IMG/VR virus record: IMGVR_UViG_3300027969_004530
Location: 1 to 39,519 of that record
Strand: one strand, 5' to 3'
Length of the DNA: 39,519 nucleotides
DNA from: a virus
Below the pieces are notes generated by a model. The model was not told where the DNA came from. It saw only the letters and a list, made by a program, of their open reading frames with translations, and did not search any database. Within the stretch, counting starts at the first letter, position 1, and each line of letters opens with the position of its first letter. Shown in pieces: positions 7,374 through 16,026 of this stretch. Both the position numbers and the translations under genes were made by a program.

Positions 7374-7922
7374 TTACTTATTGAACCCAAGAGAAAAAGG
7401 TCTCTTATCGTGAATAACAGTAATTATAAAAGAGTTTTCTTTTTCTGAAGGTTCAGATTGAACTAATATTCTTCCTATTCTAACTGGATTCCTTGTTTCT
7501 CTTGAAGTTTTAGTATGTTTGCCGTCGCTACTAAATTTTAAATCAGATTCCCTATCGATTAGTTCTTTTATAACCCATTTTTTGACTTCTTCTTTTGCTT
7601 TTATTTCAGTGTGGTTATTTGATGTATACTTCCAAATCCAGCCTTCTGTGTTTTTATCAGGTTTCCAATTGCTATTATCGCCTATTTTAGAATAATCAAT
7701 TCTAGTCATCGAATAACTATTTTTATCTCCCAAATTTAAACTTTTAGGTTCAGGTTTAATTTTTTTACCTCCAAACCCAAGATCTGTTAATTTTTTCAAA
7801 CCAATACCACCAAGAGTACTGCCAATTCCAACAACGGCTGCGCTTTTAAGGAAATCCCTACGATTCATTTCATCGTAAAGTTCTGGATCTCGTTGTTCTA
7901 AAAATTGTGTAAATGATGTCAT
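7374..7922 (-). CDS. hypothetical protein with head-targeting-like N-terminus and Tat-type motif
   Basis: 182 residues of unknown function. The N-terminus MTSFTQFLE resembles the T4 capsid targeting sequence. Residues 19-27 (MNRRDFLKS) followed by a small, hydrophobic stretch (AAVVGIGSTLGGIGL) form a textbook twin-arginine signal. An ATG at 7868 would make that signal N-terminal, but neither ATG has a clear ribosome binding site. The start at 7922 sits directly behind TATAAATT. The rest is polar with a probable beta-rich C-terminal domain (RIGRILVQS, NSFIITVIHD). It is transcribed divergently from 7977. It could be a packaged virion protein or an exported protein. Confidence 0.7.
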   Translation of the reverse strand: MTSFTQFLEQRDPELYDEMNRRDFLKSAAVVGIGSTLGGIGLKKLTDLGFGGKKIKPEPKSLNLGDKNSYSMTRIDYSKIGDNSNWKPDKNTEGWIWKYTSNNHTEIKAKEEVKKWVIKELIDRESDLKFSSDGKHTKTSRETRNPVRIGRILVQSEPSEKENSFIITVIHDKRPFSLGFNK

Positions 7923-7976
7923 AATTTATATATTAATTAAAATGTTAATTTTTTGGAATGGCGAGTTAAATAGTTT

Positions 7977-8726
7977 ATGTTAAATAATAAAGATACATTC
8001 TTTTCTCACGAATTCAATAAAATGCTCGAAATGGCCATACAAAAGTACAAAATGACAGCAGAAGAAGAAAAGGCCTACAAAATAACTTTGTGTTGGCACG
8101 ATTCTTTAAGAAAATTGTTCCCTGATATGGCATCTGGCAGAAAACAAAAAGGAGATCCTAGAAAGTCTCTCGTTTTCAAATATTGTTTTAAGCTACAACG
8201 AGAAACAAAAGATAAATTACCAGAAGACGAATACCACCTTTATGTTTTCGCTCAATTAGATATTTTAAAAAGAATCAACATAGACAACAACGAAAAGCCA
8301 CTTATAAACATAAATTGTTTGGCTGGCGAAAAAGCATGGAAAAGATGGAAACTATGGAAATACAGATATGATGCTCTTGTCAAACAAAAGAAATCGGGAA
8401 TCAAAAATGTAAATGCTCCAATTTCTATTTCAACAGAAAAAGTAATTCTCGGATTGAAGAATACATATGAATTTTTAAATAAAAAATTAGGAAAAGATTA
8501 TAAATTCAAAGATTATAAAGAAAAAATATTAAACAATGATTTTAAAATGTGGATAATTTTACAAAAAATAAGTCCATATTATCTAATACTCTCAAATTAC
8601 TTTGAAAAATGCAAAGATTCAATAGATTTAAATAAAATAAACATAGATTTAAACATATACAAAGTATCGATTAACGATAAGACCAAAAAAATATATGAAG
8701 TTTTATTCTATAATGAATTGAAATGA
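7977..8726 (+). CDS. hypothetical protein, 249 aa
   Basis: A basic, lysine-rich, mainly helical protein with no recognised family. The central aromatic/basic segment EKAWKRWKLWKYRYDALVK (about residues 119-137) and the conserved-looking N-terminal YKITLCWHDSLRKLFP stand out. No Shine-Dalgarno sequence precedes the ATG, but TTAAATA lies 4 nt upstream. It overlaps the glycosyltransferase that follows by 4 nt (ATGA), so the two are translationally coupled. Confidence 0.7.
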   Translation: MLNNKDTFFSHEFNKMLEMAIQKYKMTAEEEKAYKITLCWHDSLRKLFPDMASGRKQKGDPRKSLVFKYCFKLQRETKDKLPEDEYHLYVFAQLDILKRINIDNNEKPLININCLAGEKAWKRWKLWKYRYDALVKQKKSGIKNVNAPISISTEKVILGLKNTYEFLNKKLGKDYKFKDYKEKILNNDFKMWIILQKISPYYLILSNYFEKCKDSIDLNKINIDLNIYKVSINDKTKKIYEVLFYNELK

Positions 8727-9565
8727 AAATATCTTTTATTATCTGTTTGCATTCATCAAGAATTAAAAATTTATTTCAATTGTTAAGGTTTTTAGAAAAA
8801 AGAGAAAAAAATCTACAAGGTTCTGAATTATTAATTTTGTTTCATGATTCTTTCAATAAAGATATAACATCTTCTTTTTTTGATATTAAAAAACACAATT
8901 TAAATCTACAAATATACAATAAGCCTTTTATGTGTAATTTAGGCGTAGAAAATTCTATTAACGATAAAATAGTAATTTTAGACAGCGATAGAATATTGCC
9001 TGAAAATTATTTTTACAACAATGCAATTACTTTAAGTGAAAATGATTTTGTCACGGTTGGATACATTAAACAATGCGAAAAAGAAGAAGACGATGATTCT
9101 ATTGAAAGCGATTCATTTAATTACACAGAAGAAGAAAGATCGAAAGAAAATAAGATAAATTGTAGAAATTTATTTTCTGGAAATGTTATGTTCTATAAAA
9201 ACAAATATAAAGAATTAGGCGGAATGGATGAAACTTTCTTAGGTTATTCTTTTAACGATAATGATATCACACAAAAAGTTTTAAATAATTCAAGTTGCAA
9301 TACCGTATATCACAATCAATACGAAATACATTTGTATCATGAAAAACAATTTTTTTATAAATCATATTTTTTCACTAAAGAAGAAAAAGAAGTAAATTGC
9401 GTAGCCAACATGTTAAAATATTGCAATAAATGGAATATCGAAGTCAACGAAAGATACAGAGAAGCGAAATTGTATGTAAAAATAGCAAATGGCTTAACAA
9501 ACGAAGCGATTAAAAAAAGATTCTTCGATGAATACAATAAAGTTAAATTTGGAAAATTTATTTAG
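8723..9565 (+). CDS. glycosyltransferase, GT-A fold (GT2/GT27-like)
   Basis: Probably transfers a sugar from a nucleotide-sugar donor. The 280-residue protein opens with the GT2-like strand ISFIICLHSSR. The metal-binding DSD is at residues 87-89 (LDSDRILP), then a C-terminal acceptor module with SGNVMFYK, a GG, and the acidic NDND motif, and a closing HLYHEK. This matches the C-terminal glycosyltransferase module (Glyco_transf_7C type). It is a clear paralogue of the leftward gene at 16023-16868, sharing DSDRILP, SGN, GG and the E-x-HL-x-H pattern. No signal peptide or membrane segment is seen. The acceptor is unknown. It ends in a 4-nt tail-to-tail overlap with the next gene. Confidence 0.85.
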   Translation: MKISFIICLHSSRIKNLFQLLRFLEKREKNLQGSELLILFHDSFNKDITSSFFDIKKHNLNLQIYNKPFMCNLGVENSINDKIVILDSDRILPENYFYNNAITLSENDFVTVGYIKQCEKEEDDDSIESDSFNYTEEERSKENKINCRNLFSGNVMFYKNKYKELGGMDETFLGYSFNDNDITQKVLNNSSCNTVYHNQYEIHLYHEKQFFYKSYFFTKEEKEVNCVANMLKYCNKWNIEVNERYREAKLYVKIANGLTNEAIKKRFFDEYNKVKFGKFI

Positions 9566-10047
9566 AATTGTTTTTTAATAATGTTTTTCAACCAAATTAA
9601 AAATTCTCTTTTTTGTTTGTAGCCAGATCCAGTCTTAATTATCTTTTCGTTTTCATCGACAACAATATACCAAGGAGTAGATTCGACTTTGTATTTCAAA
9701 AATACATTTTTGTTCTTTTCGACATCAACATAATATTTAATATAATTATTGTCTGAAATATAACTGTTTACATCCGAGTCTTTTAAGGTTTCGAAGAATT
9801 TATCGGACCAATCACATGTAGAATCTATAAAAAATAATATTATTTTTTTGTTTTCTATTTTTGATTTCTGGACAATTTTTTGATAATTATATGATTCTTC
9901 GTTTTGCGTATAATCATTATTTGTTAATTTATCTTGACTGATGTGATTTTGAGGTCCAGCATGATCTATTTTCGTCAAAGAAACAAATATAAACATGCAC
10001 ATTAAAAATGTAAGACTCAAAGAATAGTTTATGTATTTTTTTTTCAT
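9562..10047 (-). CDS. membrane-anchored thioredoxin-like protein with CxxS site
   Basis: 161 residues. A hydrophobic segment at about 9-24 follows lysines and predicts an N-terminal signal anchor, placing the domain outside the cytoplasm. The rest follows the thioredoxin fold: KIILFFIDSTCDWSDKF has the active-site position, and TPWYIVVDE carries the cis-proline (ESTP). The active site reads C-D-W-S, so only one cysteine remains. A single-cysteine site suits isomerase, mixed-disulfide or chaperone functions rather than a full dithiol reductase. An AGGA binding site precedes the ATG. It overlaps its convergent neighbour by 4 nt. Confidence 0.75.
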   Translation of the reverse strand: MKKKYINYSLSLTFLMCMFIFVSLTKIDHAGPQNHISQDKLTNNDYTQNEESYNYQKIVQKSKIENKKIILFFIDSTCDWSDKFFETLKDSDVNSYISDNNYIKYYVDVEKNKNVFLKYKVESTPWYIVVDENEKIIKTGSGYKQKREFLIWLKNIIKKQF

Positions 10048-10055
10048 GAAAAATC

Positions 10056-10856
10056 CTAATATGTCATAAACGAATTATTTATTACGGTTACTATTTCATC
10101 CATTGGTTGCGAAGGAGCGAACCATTCGTTAAAATCTGAAATTTGAACTTTCCAGCTATGTTGTCTGGTATCTGAATCAATGTCGTATCCCCATGCCTTT
10201 ATAATTCCTGTGGTTTTATTGAAATGAAGATCAATATCGAATTGTTCTGCTCTCGATCTTGTTGGAGCTTCTACGCCACCACCTTTAAATTCATATATGA
10301 GCTTGTAATAATTTTCACTCATTTTTTTCATGCCTATTGGAAACATTATATAAGAAGGAAATACAGCTTTACATTTGTTCCATAGTTTCCAAGCAAGTTT
10401 ATCAAAGTTTTCACAGTTAGCAGACGCATGATCTAAATTTTCTTTATTTAAACCTTCAATTATACTTAAACAATTTTCAGCATAAGCTATTTCGCTGTGA
10501 CCAGAATATGTGTCATCAAGATCTATTACATTCTTTGTAATCCAAGTACTATTTCCGACTAAATCTTTTATTAATTTTCTTATTACGATTCTATACGAAC
10601 CAAGAGGAGTTATTTCTAATTTTATCGCTCCGGGATCAGAACCCCATTGAACAACATTTTCCCAAAAATTTACTGGTTCGACATCGTTTATTTTATGTCT
10701 AACTAATTCATTTACAATTAAATTAGAATCTATGTAATTAATAGGCTTTTCACCATCTTGCATGACGCTTCCACCTATAGTTTTTGAAGTCTGAACTTCG
10801 AAACCATAATTGGCAAATTCAAAAAATGTTTTAAAATTACTGATGATGTTTTTCAT
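10056..10856 (-). CDS. hypothetical protein, 266 aa
   Basis: No family is recognised. The frame opens at a TTG at 10880, but the ATG at 10856 is more likely, giving MKNIISNFKTFFEFANYG at the N-terminus. The protein appears mixed alpha/beta with strands such as YRIVIRKLIKDLV, a patterned IKAWGYDIDSD segment, and a tryptophan-containing C-terminal SDFNEWFAPSQPMDEI. The FKTFFEF segment faintly resembles the head-targeting-like signature of nearby genes but lies later in the chain. It begins back to back with the gene at 10889 and ends 8 nt before the thioredoxin-like gene. Confidence 0.7.
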   Translation of the reverse strand: MKNIISNFKTFFEFANYGFEVQTSKTIGGSVMQDGEKPINYIDSNLIVNELVRHKINDVEPVNFWENVVQWGSDPGAIKLEITPLGSYRIVIRKLIKDLVGNSTWITKNVIDLDDTYSGHSEIAYAENCLSIIEGLNKENLDHASANCENFDKLAWKLWNKCKAVFPSYIMFPIGMKKMSENYYKLIYEFKGGGVEAPTRSRAEQFDIDLHFNKTTGIIKAWGYDIDSDTRQHSWKVQISDFNEWFAPSQPMDEIVTVINNSFMTY

Positions 10857-10871
10857 ATCTATCTTATATAG

Positions 10872-10882
10872 AGCTACCAAGG
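10872..10882. promoter_or_regulatory. 11-nt sequence shared with the 18.7 kb intergenic hairpin
   Basis: AGCTACCAAGG covers part of the ribosome binding site of the gene at 10889. It recurs exactly at 18764-18774 as the right arm of a strong hairpin, whose left arm is its reverse complement. RNA from that left arm could pair with this binding site. The match itself is seen in the sequence. The regulation is inferred. Confidence 0.35.
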
Positions 10883-10888
10883 AACAAA

Positions 10889-11188
10889 ATGAACAAATTG
10901 AATTTTAAATTGTGGCTAGAAGAAAGACATGGATTCGACTATTACAAGGACTTGTTGTTAAAATTTTTAAACTTAGAGGGCAACAAGAATGGCATGTCTA
11001 CTAGCATTAAAAGTCTAAAAGAATCTGGTTACACAAATGAAAGTCTTAAGAAAAAAATATTAGGATTAGGAGGCATTTCTGATTTAAATCAAGACACAAT
11101 CGATGCCATGATTGATATTATAGACAATAAGGACTTTTCTACTGTTGGCGATATAGTTAGAGTTTTATCTCATAATGAAATTAAATAA
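10889..11188 (+). CDS. small protein with head-targeting-like N-terminus, 99 aa
   Basis: An AAGGAA binding site lies 6 nt before the ATG. The N-terminus KLNFKLWLEERHG has the pattern F-x-x-W-L-x-E and an L-E-E that would fit a T4 prohead protease site (L/I-x-E). The remainder is helical, with KSLKESGYTNESLKKKI and IDAMIDIIDNKDF. No enzyme motif is present. A role as an internal head protein is inferred only from the N-terminal signature. It overlaps the glycosyltransferase that follows by 14 nt. Confidence 0.7.
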   Translation: MNKLNFKLWLEERHGFDYYKDLLLKFLNLEGNKNGMSTSIKSLKESGYTNESLKKKILGLGGISDLNQDTIDAMIDIIDNKDFSTVGDIVRVLSHNEIK

Positions 11189-12155
11189 ATTACCTAAAAT
11201 TGTAATACCAAATCTTAAACATACAAGTAAAATAAATGTTTTATATTTAGCCGACACACCCAATTGGAGTTTTCATTTCAAAGGAATAGATTACAGAAAA
11301 CATCTTCCACAATTCGATATCGATATAGGTTTTGCAAATTTAAATTGGATCGATCAAGTAGAAAAAAAACATTACGATATCATTCATCATTTGCATGAAC
11401 AGTATTTTGCTGAAACTAAAGATTTAGTAAGTTTCGTGAAGTATCATAATTCTAAAGGAACAAAGGTTGTGCTTACTATAAACGAAGTATTATCTCCTTA
11501 TGAAATTATGATTAAAAAAGATAGGATATCAGCATTCAATTGTGTTTCAGTAAACAATCCATATGTCTATGAAACTATGATTAAAAGTGGATTTGAAAAC
11601 ATACACCTTACATATGATGGCGTTGATTTAATTACTTTCTTTGTAGAAAAACCATTTGATCAAAGAGATTTTATTGTATTTTTTTCATCAAGTATGATGC
11701 GATTAGAACACAAGGGTTATTCTATTTTACAGGAAGTAAAAAACAAGCTATCGAATTATAAAGATATTTATTTCGCAGAAATATATGTTGATTCTTTCAA
11801 CAACAAAAGAACATTAAAAGATATGAATAAAATTTATAATGAATGTAAGATTTTTTTGTGCCTATCCAAATCGGAAGGAGGTCCGTGTACATTATTGGAA
11901 GCATCTGCTTGTGGATGTGTTCCTGTGTGTACAGATGTTGGTTACAGTAATTATTTTCGTAATTGTAATATTATCGAAAGAAATGTTGACTCATGCGTCA
12001 ATAAAATATTAGAATTAAAAAGCGATAAAAAGAAAATTCAATTAATGCATCATGGTATTGTCGATGAAATAAAATCATGGGATTCAAAACATATGTCACA
12101 ACAATGGGGTAAATTCTTAATCGATTCATATGAAAATAATAGCATCAATTGTTAA
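11175..12155 (+). CDS. glycosyltransferase family 4-like (GT-B fold)
   Basis: 326 residues. The C-terminal domain carries the GT4 signature SEGGPCTLLEASACGCVPV, in which E-x7-E binds the nucleotide-sugar, followed by TDVGY. The N-terminal domain holds the acceptor-side segments HLHEQYF and TINEVLSPYE. It is shorter than typical GT4 enzymes, with a compact N-terminal domain. It starts inside the previous gene and overlaps the next glycosyltransferase by 26 nt, so the two probably act on the same glycan. No signal sequence is present, so it should act in the cytoplasm. Donor and acceptor are unknown. Confidence 0.87.
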   Translation: MKLNKLPKIVIPNLKHTSKINVLYLADTPNWSFHFKGIDYRKHLPQFDIDIGFANLNWIDQVEKKHYDIIHHLHEQYFAETKDLVSFVKYHNSKGTKVVLTINEVLSPYEIMIKKDRISAFNCVSVNNPYVYETMIKSGFENIHLTYDGVDLITFFVEKPFDQRDFIVFFSSSMMRLEHKGYSILQEVKNKLSNYKDIYFAEIYVDSFNNKRTLKDMNKIYNECKIFLCLSKSEGGPCTLLEASACGCVPVCTDVGYSNYFRNCNIIERNVDSCVNKILELKSDKKKIQLMHHGIVDEIKSWDSKHMSQQWGKFLIDSYENNSINC

Positions 12156-13041
12156 AAACGAAGAAGACATCATCGAAACATTCGTGCGTTACCATGCCGT
12201 GTATTTCGACAAAATAATAATTGTTGAACACGATAGTTCTGACAATACAAGAAAAATTTTAAACAAGCTACAAACTGAATATAAAAAACTTGATGTAATT
12301 GAGGAAAAATCTGTTTGGCACATTCAATCACAAATATCTACAAGAATATTGAATGAATATAAAGAAATAGCTGATTGGTTTGTGTTTTTAGATGCGGATG
12401 AATTCATTGTTTTTGATAAAAAATTAGAAGACATAGTGTTTGAAGACAATAAATTGTTAATGGCGTGTTGGTACAATTATGTTCCTACTATAGAGACTAA
12501 TGATAAAAACATATTAAACACAATAACACACAGAACAAAAACTATAAATTTAAATCAACTTAAAGCTATTGTCCACAAAAACATATTTAAATCATGTGAA
12601 GGATTGTATTATGTCGAAGGGCAACATGAAGTACATTATGGAAAAAATGAATACATTAACAGAAATACTACTAAACACATTAAAATATGTCATTTTCCAA
12701 TAAGAACAATAAATCAGATGAAATCCAAATATTTAATTGGATGGCTGTCTAAATTAGCAAATCCAAATAATAAAAATTCAAAACCAGAATGGTCACATTG
12801 GAAAAAGATATTCGATATGATTAAGAACAAAAAAGAAATTACTTTTAAAGATTTACAAGATACGGCTGCTGGATACACATACGACCACAAAGATACAAAC
12901 TATGATTTGATTTTCGATCCTGTATTAAACAATGTGTTTCTAGAATACAATGATTTAATAGAAAATAGGGATTCTTTTTTGAATCTTACGGATTTCTGTG
13001 AAAAATTAGCATGGGAATTTTCTCGGTTTAAATCAATATAG
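12130..13041 (+). CDS. glycosyltransferase family 2-like (GT92/Glyco_tranf_2_4 type)
   Basis: 303 residues. The N-terminus KIIASIVKNEEDIIETFVRYHAV and the HDSSDNT segment are typical of this GT2 branch. The metal/donor-binding FLDADEF has D88-A-D90-E91. The C-terminal part has several histidines (KHIKICHFPIR) that often form the acceptor side. It overlaps the GT4-like gene upstream and runs 9 nt into the convergent glycosyltransferase gene at its 3' end. No membrane segment is seen. It probably works in series with its neighbour. Confidence 0.87.
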   Translation: MKIIASIVKNEEDIIETFVRYHAVYFDKIIIVEHDSSDNTRKILNKLQTEYKKLDVIEEKSVWHIQSQISTRILNEYKEIADWFVFLDADEFIVFDKKLEDIVFEDNKLLMACWYNYVPTIETNDKNILNTITHRTKTINLNQLKAIVHKNIFKSCEGLYYVEGQHEVHYGKNEYINRNTTKHIKICHFPIRTINQMKSKYLIGWLSKLANPNNKNSKPEWSHWKKIFDMIKNKKEITFKDLQDTAAGYTYDHKDTNYDLIFDPVLNNVFLEYNDLIENRDSFLNLTDFCEKLAWEFSRFKSI

Positions 13042-13716
13042 ATCCAAAGTAGTTGCCCATTTTTGGTCTGCGAATGGTAGGAATTCTCCAGAATACTTCA
13101 TCCCAGAATAATGAAATGGTATAAATGTGTAAGATGGTAATATGTTTATATTTTTTTGTTTGTATTTGTGAATCACATAAGTTAAAAAAATTGGACCAAC
13201 ATACCACCATGCTGGCGATATAGGTAAATTTAGTTCTTCAAGATTCGATATGCATTTTTCCATAAGTGGATTGTTGGAAGCACAACCTAAGATAGCACAT
13301 GATACTACTCCTCCTCTTATTTTTTCGTTTTCATAACAAGAAAGGAATTCATAGTTTCTTAGTTCATCGCTCAATGGTCTCAGACATTCACTGTCGGCAT
13401 CAATGAAAAAACCTCCATGTTTATATAAAATTTCATATCTCATTATGTCTGCTTTTCCATTAAATTCTGGCATCTTATCGATAAGACTTTGATTGTGGAA
13501 ATTTTCTTTTTCAAGTTCTTCTTCGTTCCAAAGAATGTATTCGTAATCGGGATTTTTTATTTTCCATGTATCCATCCAATTTAAGGGTGGTTTTTTGTTC
13601 CCTATCCATAATTGATGTATTTTTTTGGGAATGTTGTTTTCTATTATTTTTGGTTCTATCTTGAAAAAAGGAGTTTTTATTGATTTGGAAGTTTCATCGA
13701 ATAAAGGGAAATTCAT
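13033..13716 (-). CDS. glycosyltransferase with DXD sugar-binding motif (GT32-like)
   Basis: 227 residues from the ATG at 13716. A longer frame to a TTG at 13770 is open but has no advantage. The protein has the IPKKIHQLWIG opening of the Gly_transf_sug family, the KADIMRYEILYKHGG helix, and the donor-binding GGFFIDADSE with D106-A-D108. These are the landmarks of capsular polysaccharide and OCH1-like transferases. It lies opposite the GT2-like gene, with a 9-nt tail overlap. This strand choice separates it from the rightward pair, so it may be expressed at another time. Confidence 0.87.
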   Translation of the reverse strand: MNFPLFDETSKSIKTPFFKIEPKIIENNIPKKIHQLWIGNKKPPLNWMDTWKIKNPDYEYILWNEEELEKENFHNQSLIDKMPEFNGKADIMRYEILYKHGGFFIDADSECLRPLSDELRNYEFLSCYENEKIRGGVVSCAILGCASNNPLMEKCISNLEELNLPISPAWWYVGPIFLTYVIHKYKQKNINILPSYTFIPFHYSGMKYSGEFLPFADQKWATTLDLY

Positions 13717-13781
13717 TTTGATTCTCGCATTTACTTTTTTAAATTTTAAGGTACGCTGATGTTTTAACAATTGGAGGCAAT

Positions 13782-13931
13782 ATGAATCCTAGCATATCAG
13801 ATTGGATTTTGGCTAGTATACAAATGGAAGATCCTTCTTTATATCAAGAGCTTTGTCAATTGTTATCTGAAAGAAAAAAGAAAATAGAACAAGGCGATGG
13901 CAATGATAAAAAACCACTTGACAACATTTAA
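13782..13931 (+). CDS. small hypothetical protein, 49 aa
   Basis: ATG at 13782 follows a strong TTGGAGGCAAT binding site (GGAGG 5 nt upstream), which is the main support for this short gene. The product begins MNPSISDWILASIQMEDP and ends in a charged, lysine-rich tail. No motif is recognised. It is 35 nt upstream of the exonuclease gene on the same strand and probably shares its transcript. Confidence 0.7.
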   Translation: MNPSISDWILASIQMEDPSLYQELCQLLSERKKKIEQGDGNDKKPLDNI

Positions 13932-13966
13932 TCGTTATTTCAGCCTAACAAGATAAGGAAGTCACC

Positions 13967-14560
13967 ATGAAATATGCATCTATAGATATCGAAACAAGCG
14001 GGTTAGATCCTAAGAATCATGATATTTTAGAATTCGCAGCGGTTCTTGATGATTTGAAGAATCCTTTGCCGATAAAAGATTTACCAGTTTTTCATTATCA
14101 TTTAAATAAAAAAGAACCTTACTGTGTCGACCCCAAAGCTATCAAGATACATAGTAGAAATATATTATTAGATATTTCGAACAAAGTCGAAAACAATTCA
14201 CCTTACATTTGCTATCCAGAAGAATTGTTCACAAGGTTAAGTAATTTTCTTTTTATAAATGGTTACAACGATGATAATGAAAAAATATATTTAAATGTTG
14301 CTGGTAAAAATTTTGCAACATTTGATTTAATGTTTTTACAAGAAAAAATACAAAAAAACGATTGGTCTAACATTTCGTTTCGATCTAGGGTAATAGATCC
14401 TGCTATACTATATTTTGATCACTTTAAAGACGATCATTTGCCTAATATGGAAACGTGTTTAGATAGAGCTTCTATAAAGGAAAAGGTAACTCATAACGCT
14501 GTAGATGATGCTATACAAGTAATAAAGCTAATTAGGCGTAAATACAAAATACATTTTTAA
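13967..14560 (+). CDS. DnaQ-like 3'-5' exonuclease (DEDDh)
   Basis: 197 residues of the RNase H-like exonuclease fold. Exo I is SIDIETSG with D7 and E9, Exo II lies in FATFDLMFL, and Exo III is HNAVDDAIQ with H176 and D181, which makes it the DEDDh type. No polymerase or helicase domain is attached. Since the family A polymerase in this window lacks an exonuclease domain, this enzyme is a candidate for its proofreading partner, by inference. An AAGGAAG binding site precedes the ATG. It is followed after 17 nt by the UvsW-like helicase gene. Confidence 0.9.
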   Translation: MKYASIDIETSGLDPKNHDILEFAAVLDDLKNPLPIKDLPVFHYHLNKKEPYCVDPKAIKIHSRNILLDISNKVENNSPYICYPEELFTRLSNFLFINGYNDDNEKIYLNVAGKNFATFDLMFLQEKIQKNDWSNISFRSRVIDPAILYFDHFKDDHLPNMETCLDRASIKEKVTHNAVDDAIQVIKLIRRKYKIHF

Positions 14561-14577
14561 ATTAGAGAAAAATCAAC

Positions 14578-16026
14578 ATGTCGAGTAGTCTGGAAGATCA
14601 CGATGTTGTTTTAACCATAAACAACGATGTTTCTATTTGTACCACCACCAATCAAGATATTCTAAATGTTTTATGGCAAAGTCTTAGGTTTAGAGATAGA
14701 AATTATTTTCACAATAGAAGATACAAACAAAAGTTATGGGATGGATACATTGATTTTTTCAATAAGACTAGCGGTAAATTTTTGACTGGATTATTGCCAG
14801 AAGTAATCTTGGTAATAAAACATCATAATCTTAAGATATCATATAACGACAAAAGAACTAAAACTAAATTTGCGGTTGAAAGCATAGACAAAGATTATCT
14901 CAAATTTAAAAATCCAAGTCTCGAATTACATGACTATCAAGTTGATTTTGTAAATCAAATTATAAAACACAAGAGAGGAGTTATTTACGCTCCTACATCT
15001 GCTGGGAAAAGTTTTATTATGGTTAGTATAATAAAATCATTACCACCTAATACCCCTATATTGGTTTTACAAAACAGAGTCGGATTAGCATCGCAAAACT
15101 ACGAAGAGATCAAAGGCTGGGATATACCAAATGTTGGTTGTCTTTGGGGAAAAGAAGTACATCCAAATATAATAACTGTTGCAAGCGTCCAATCGATCTC
15201 AAAAATCGAAAATATTTTACCAAAAATAAAAGTTGTTATAGTCGATGAAATACACGACATGATGTCGTCAGGACCCAAATCTGTTTATAAAAAATTGAAA
15301 GGTGCTGATATAAGAGTCGCATTAAGTGCGACTCCTTTCAAATTCGGAGAAAAAGATAAGGTGCAAAAGTATGGCGTAAAAGGATTTTTTGGTCCAGTAC
15401 TTAAAACTAATTCTGTAGAATCTGGAATTCTAACTACTAAAGAATTACAAAACAGAGGAATATTGTCTACATCAAAAGGTTACTTTATACCAGTAAGATC
15501 ACCTGATTTGCCACATGATATTTATATCGATGCCGTAACCAGAGGCATAGCAGAAAACAATGAGTTTCACGACATGGTTAAAGAAATAGCGATAAGACAA
15601 AAAGGAAGAACTTTGATTTTGGTAGATAGAATCGCACACGGAGACACATTACACAAAATGATTCCAGACTCTTTGTGGGTTCAAGGCAAAGATGATTCAG
15701 CAACTAGAAAATTTGTAATAAAAGAATTACAACAAAGTAAGGAAAATTTAATCGCTATCGCTACTCAACAAATATTTAACACGGGCATTAATGTGTTTTT
15801 ACATCAATTGATTAATGCTGCTGGCGGACAAGCTGATCACCAAATTATACAGCGTATGGGTCGTGGATTAAGAATATCTTCGGATAAAGAAGACTTGAAA
15901 TATTTTGATTTTATATTTGATATAAATCCTTATTTGCTGGAACACAGCAAAAAGCGTATTAAAATACTAATAGATCAAGGACACATTATTAAAGAAGTAA
16001 CTTTAGATGAAGCGTTAATTGTTTAA
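14578..16026 (+). CDS. uvsW: UvsW-like superfamily 2 helicase
   Basis: 482 residues, close to the 502 of T4 UvsW. UvsW unwinds branched intermediates and R-loops and promotes fork regression. Motif Q-like HDYQVDFVNQ is near 118-127, Walker A APTSAGKS at 138-145, and the DEIH box at 223-226. Motif III is ALSATPF, and motif VI is QRMGRGLR near the C-terminus. The N-terminal YKQKLWDGYIDF segment is the DNA-binding domain found in UvsW. It follows the exonuclease gene on the same strand and ends in a 4-nt overlap with the convergent glycosyltransferase gene. Confidence 0.92.
   Translation: MSSSLEDHDVVLTINNDVSICTTTNQDILNVLWQSLRFRDRNYFHNRRYKQKLWDGYIDFFNKTSGKFLTGLLPEVILVIKHHNLKISYNDKRTKTKFAVESIDKDYLKFKNPSLELHDYQVDFVNQIIKHKRGVIYAPTSAGKSFIMVSIIKSLPPNTPILVLQNRVGLASQNYEEIKGWDIPNVGCLWGKEVHPNIITVASVQSISKIENILPKIKVVIVDEIHDMMSSGPKSVYKKLKGADIRVALSATPFKFGEKDKVQKYGVKGFFGPVLKTNSVESGILTTKELQNRGILSTSKGYFIPVRSPDLPHDIYIDAVTRGIAENNEFHDMVKEIAIRQKGRTLILVDRIAHGDTLHKMIPDSLWVQGKDDSATRKFVIKELQQSKENLIAIATQQIFNTGINVFLHQLINAAGGQADHQIIQRMGRGLRISSDKEDLKYFDFIFDINPYLLEHSKKRIKILIDQGHIIKEVTLDEALIV

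Noticed and set aside
10857-10880. TTG start for the 266-residue hypothetical gene
   Set aside because: An ATG eight codons later is the more usual start, and no ribosome binding site supports the TTG.
13717-13770. TTG start for the GT32-like gene
   Set aside because: The ATG at 13716 gives a protein that begins near the conserved region, and the upstream codons look non-conserved and lysine-rich.
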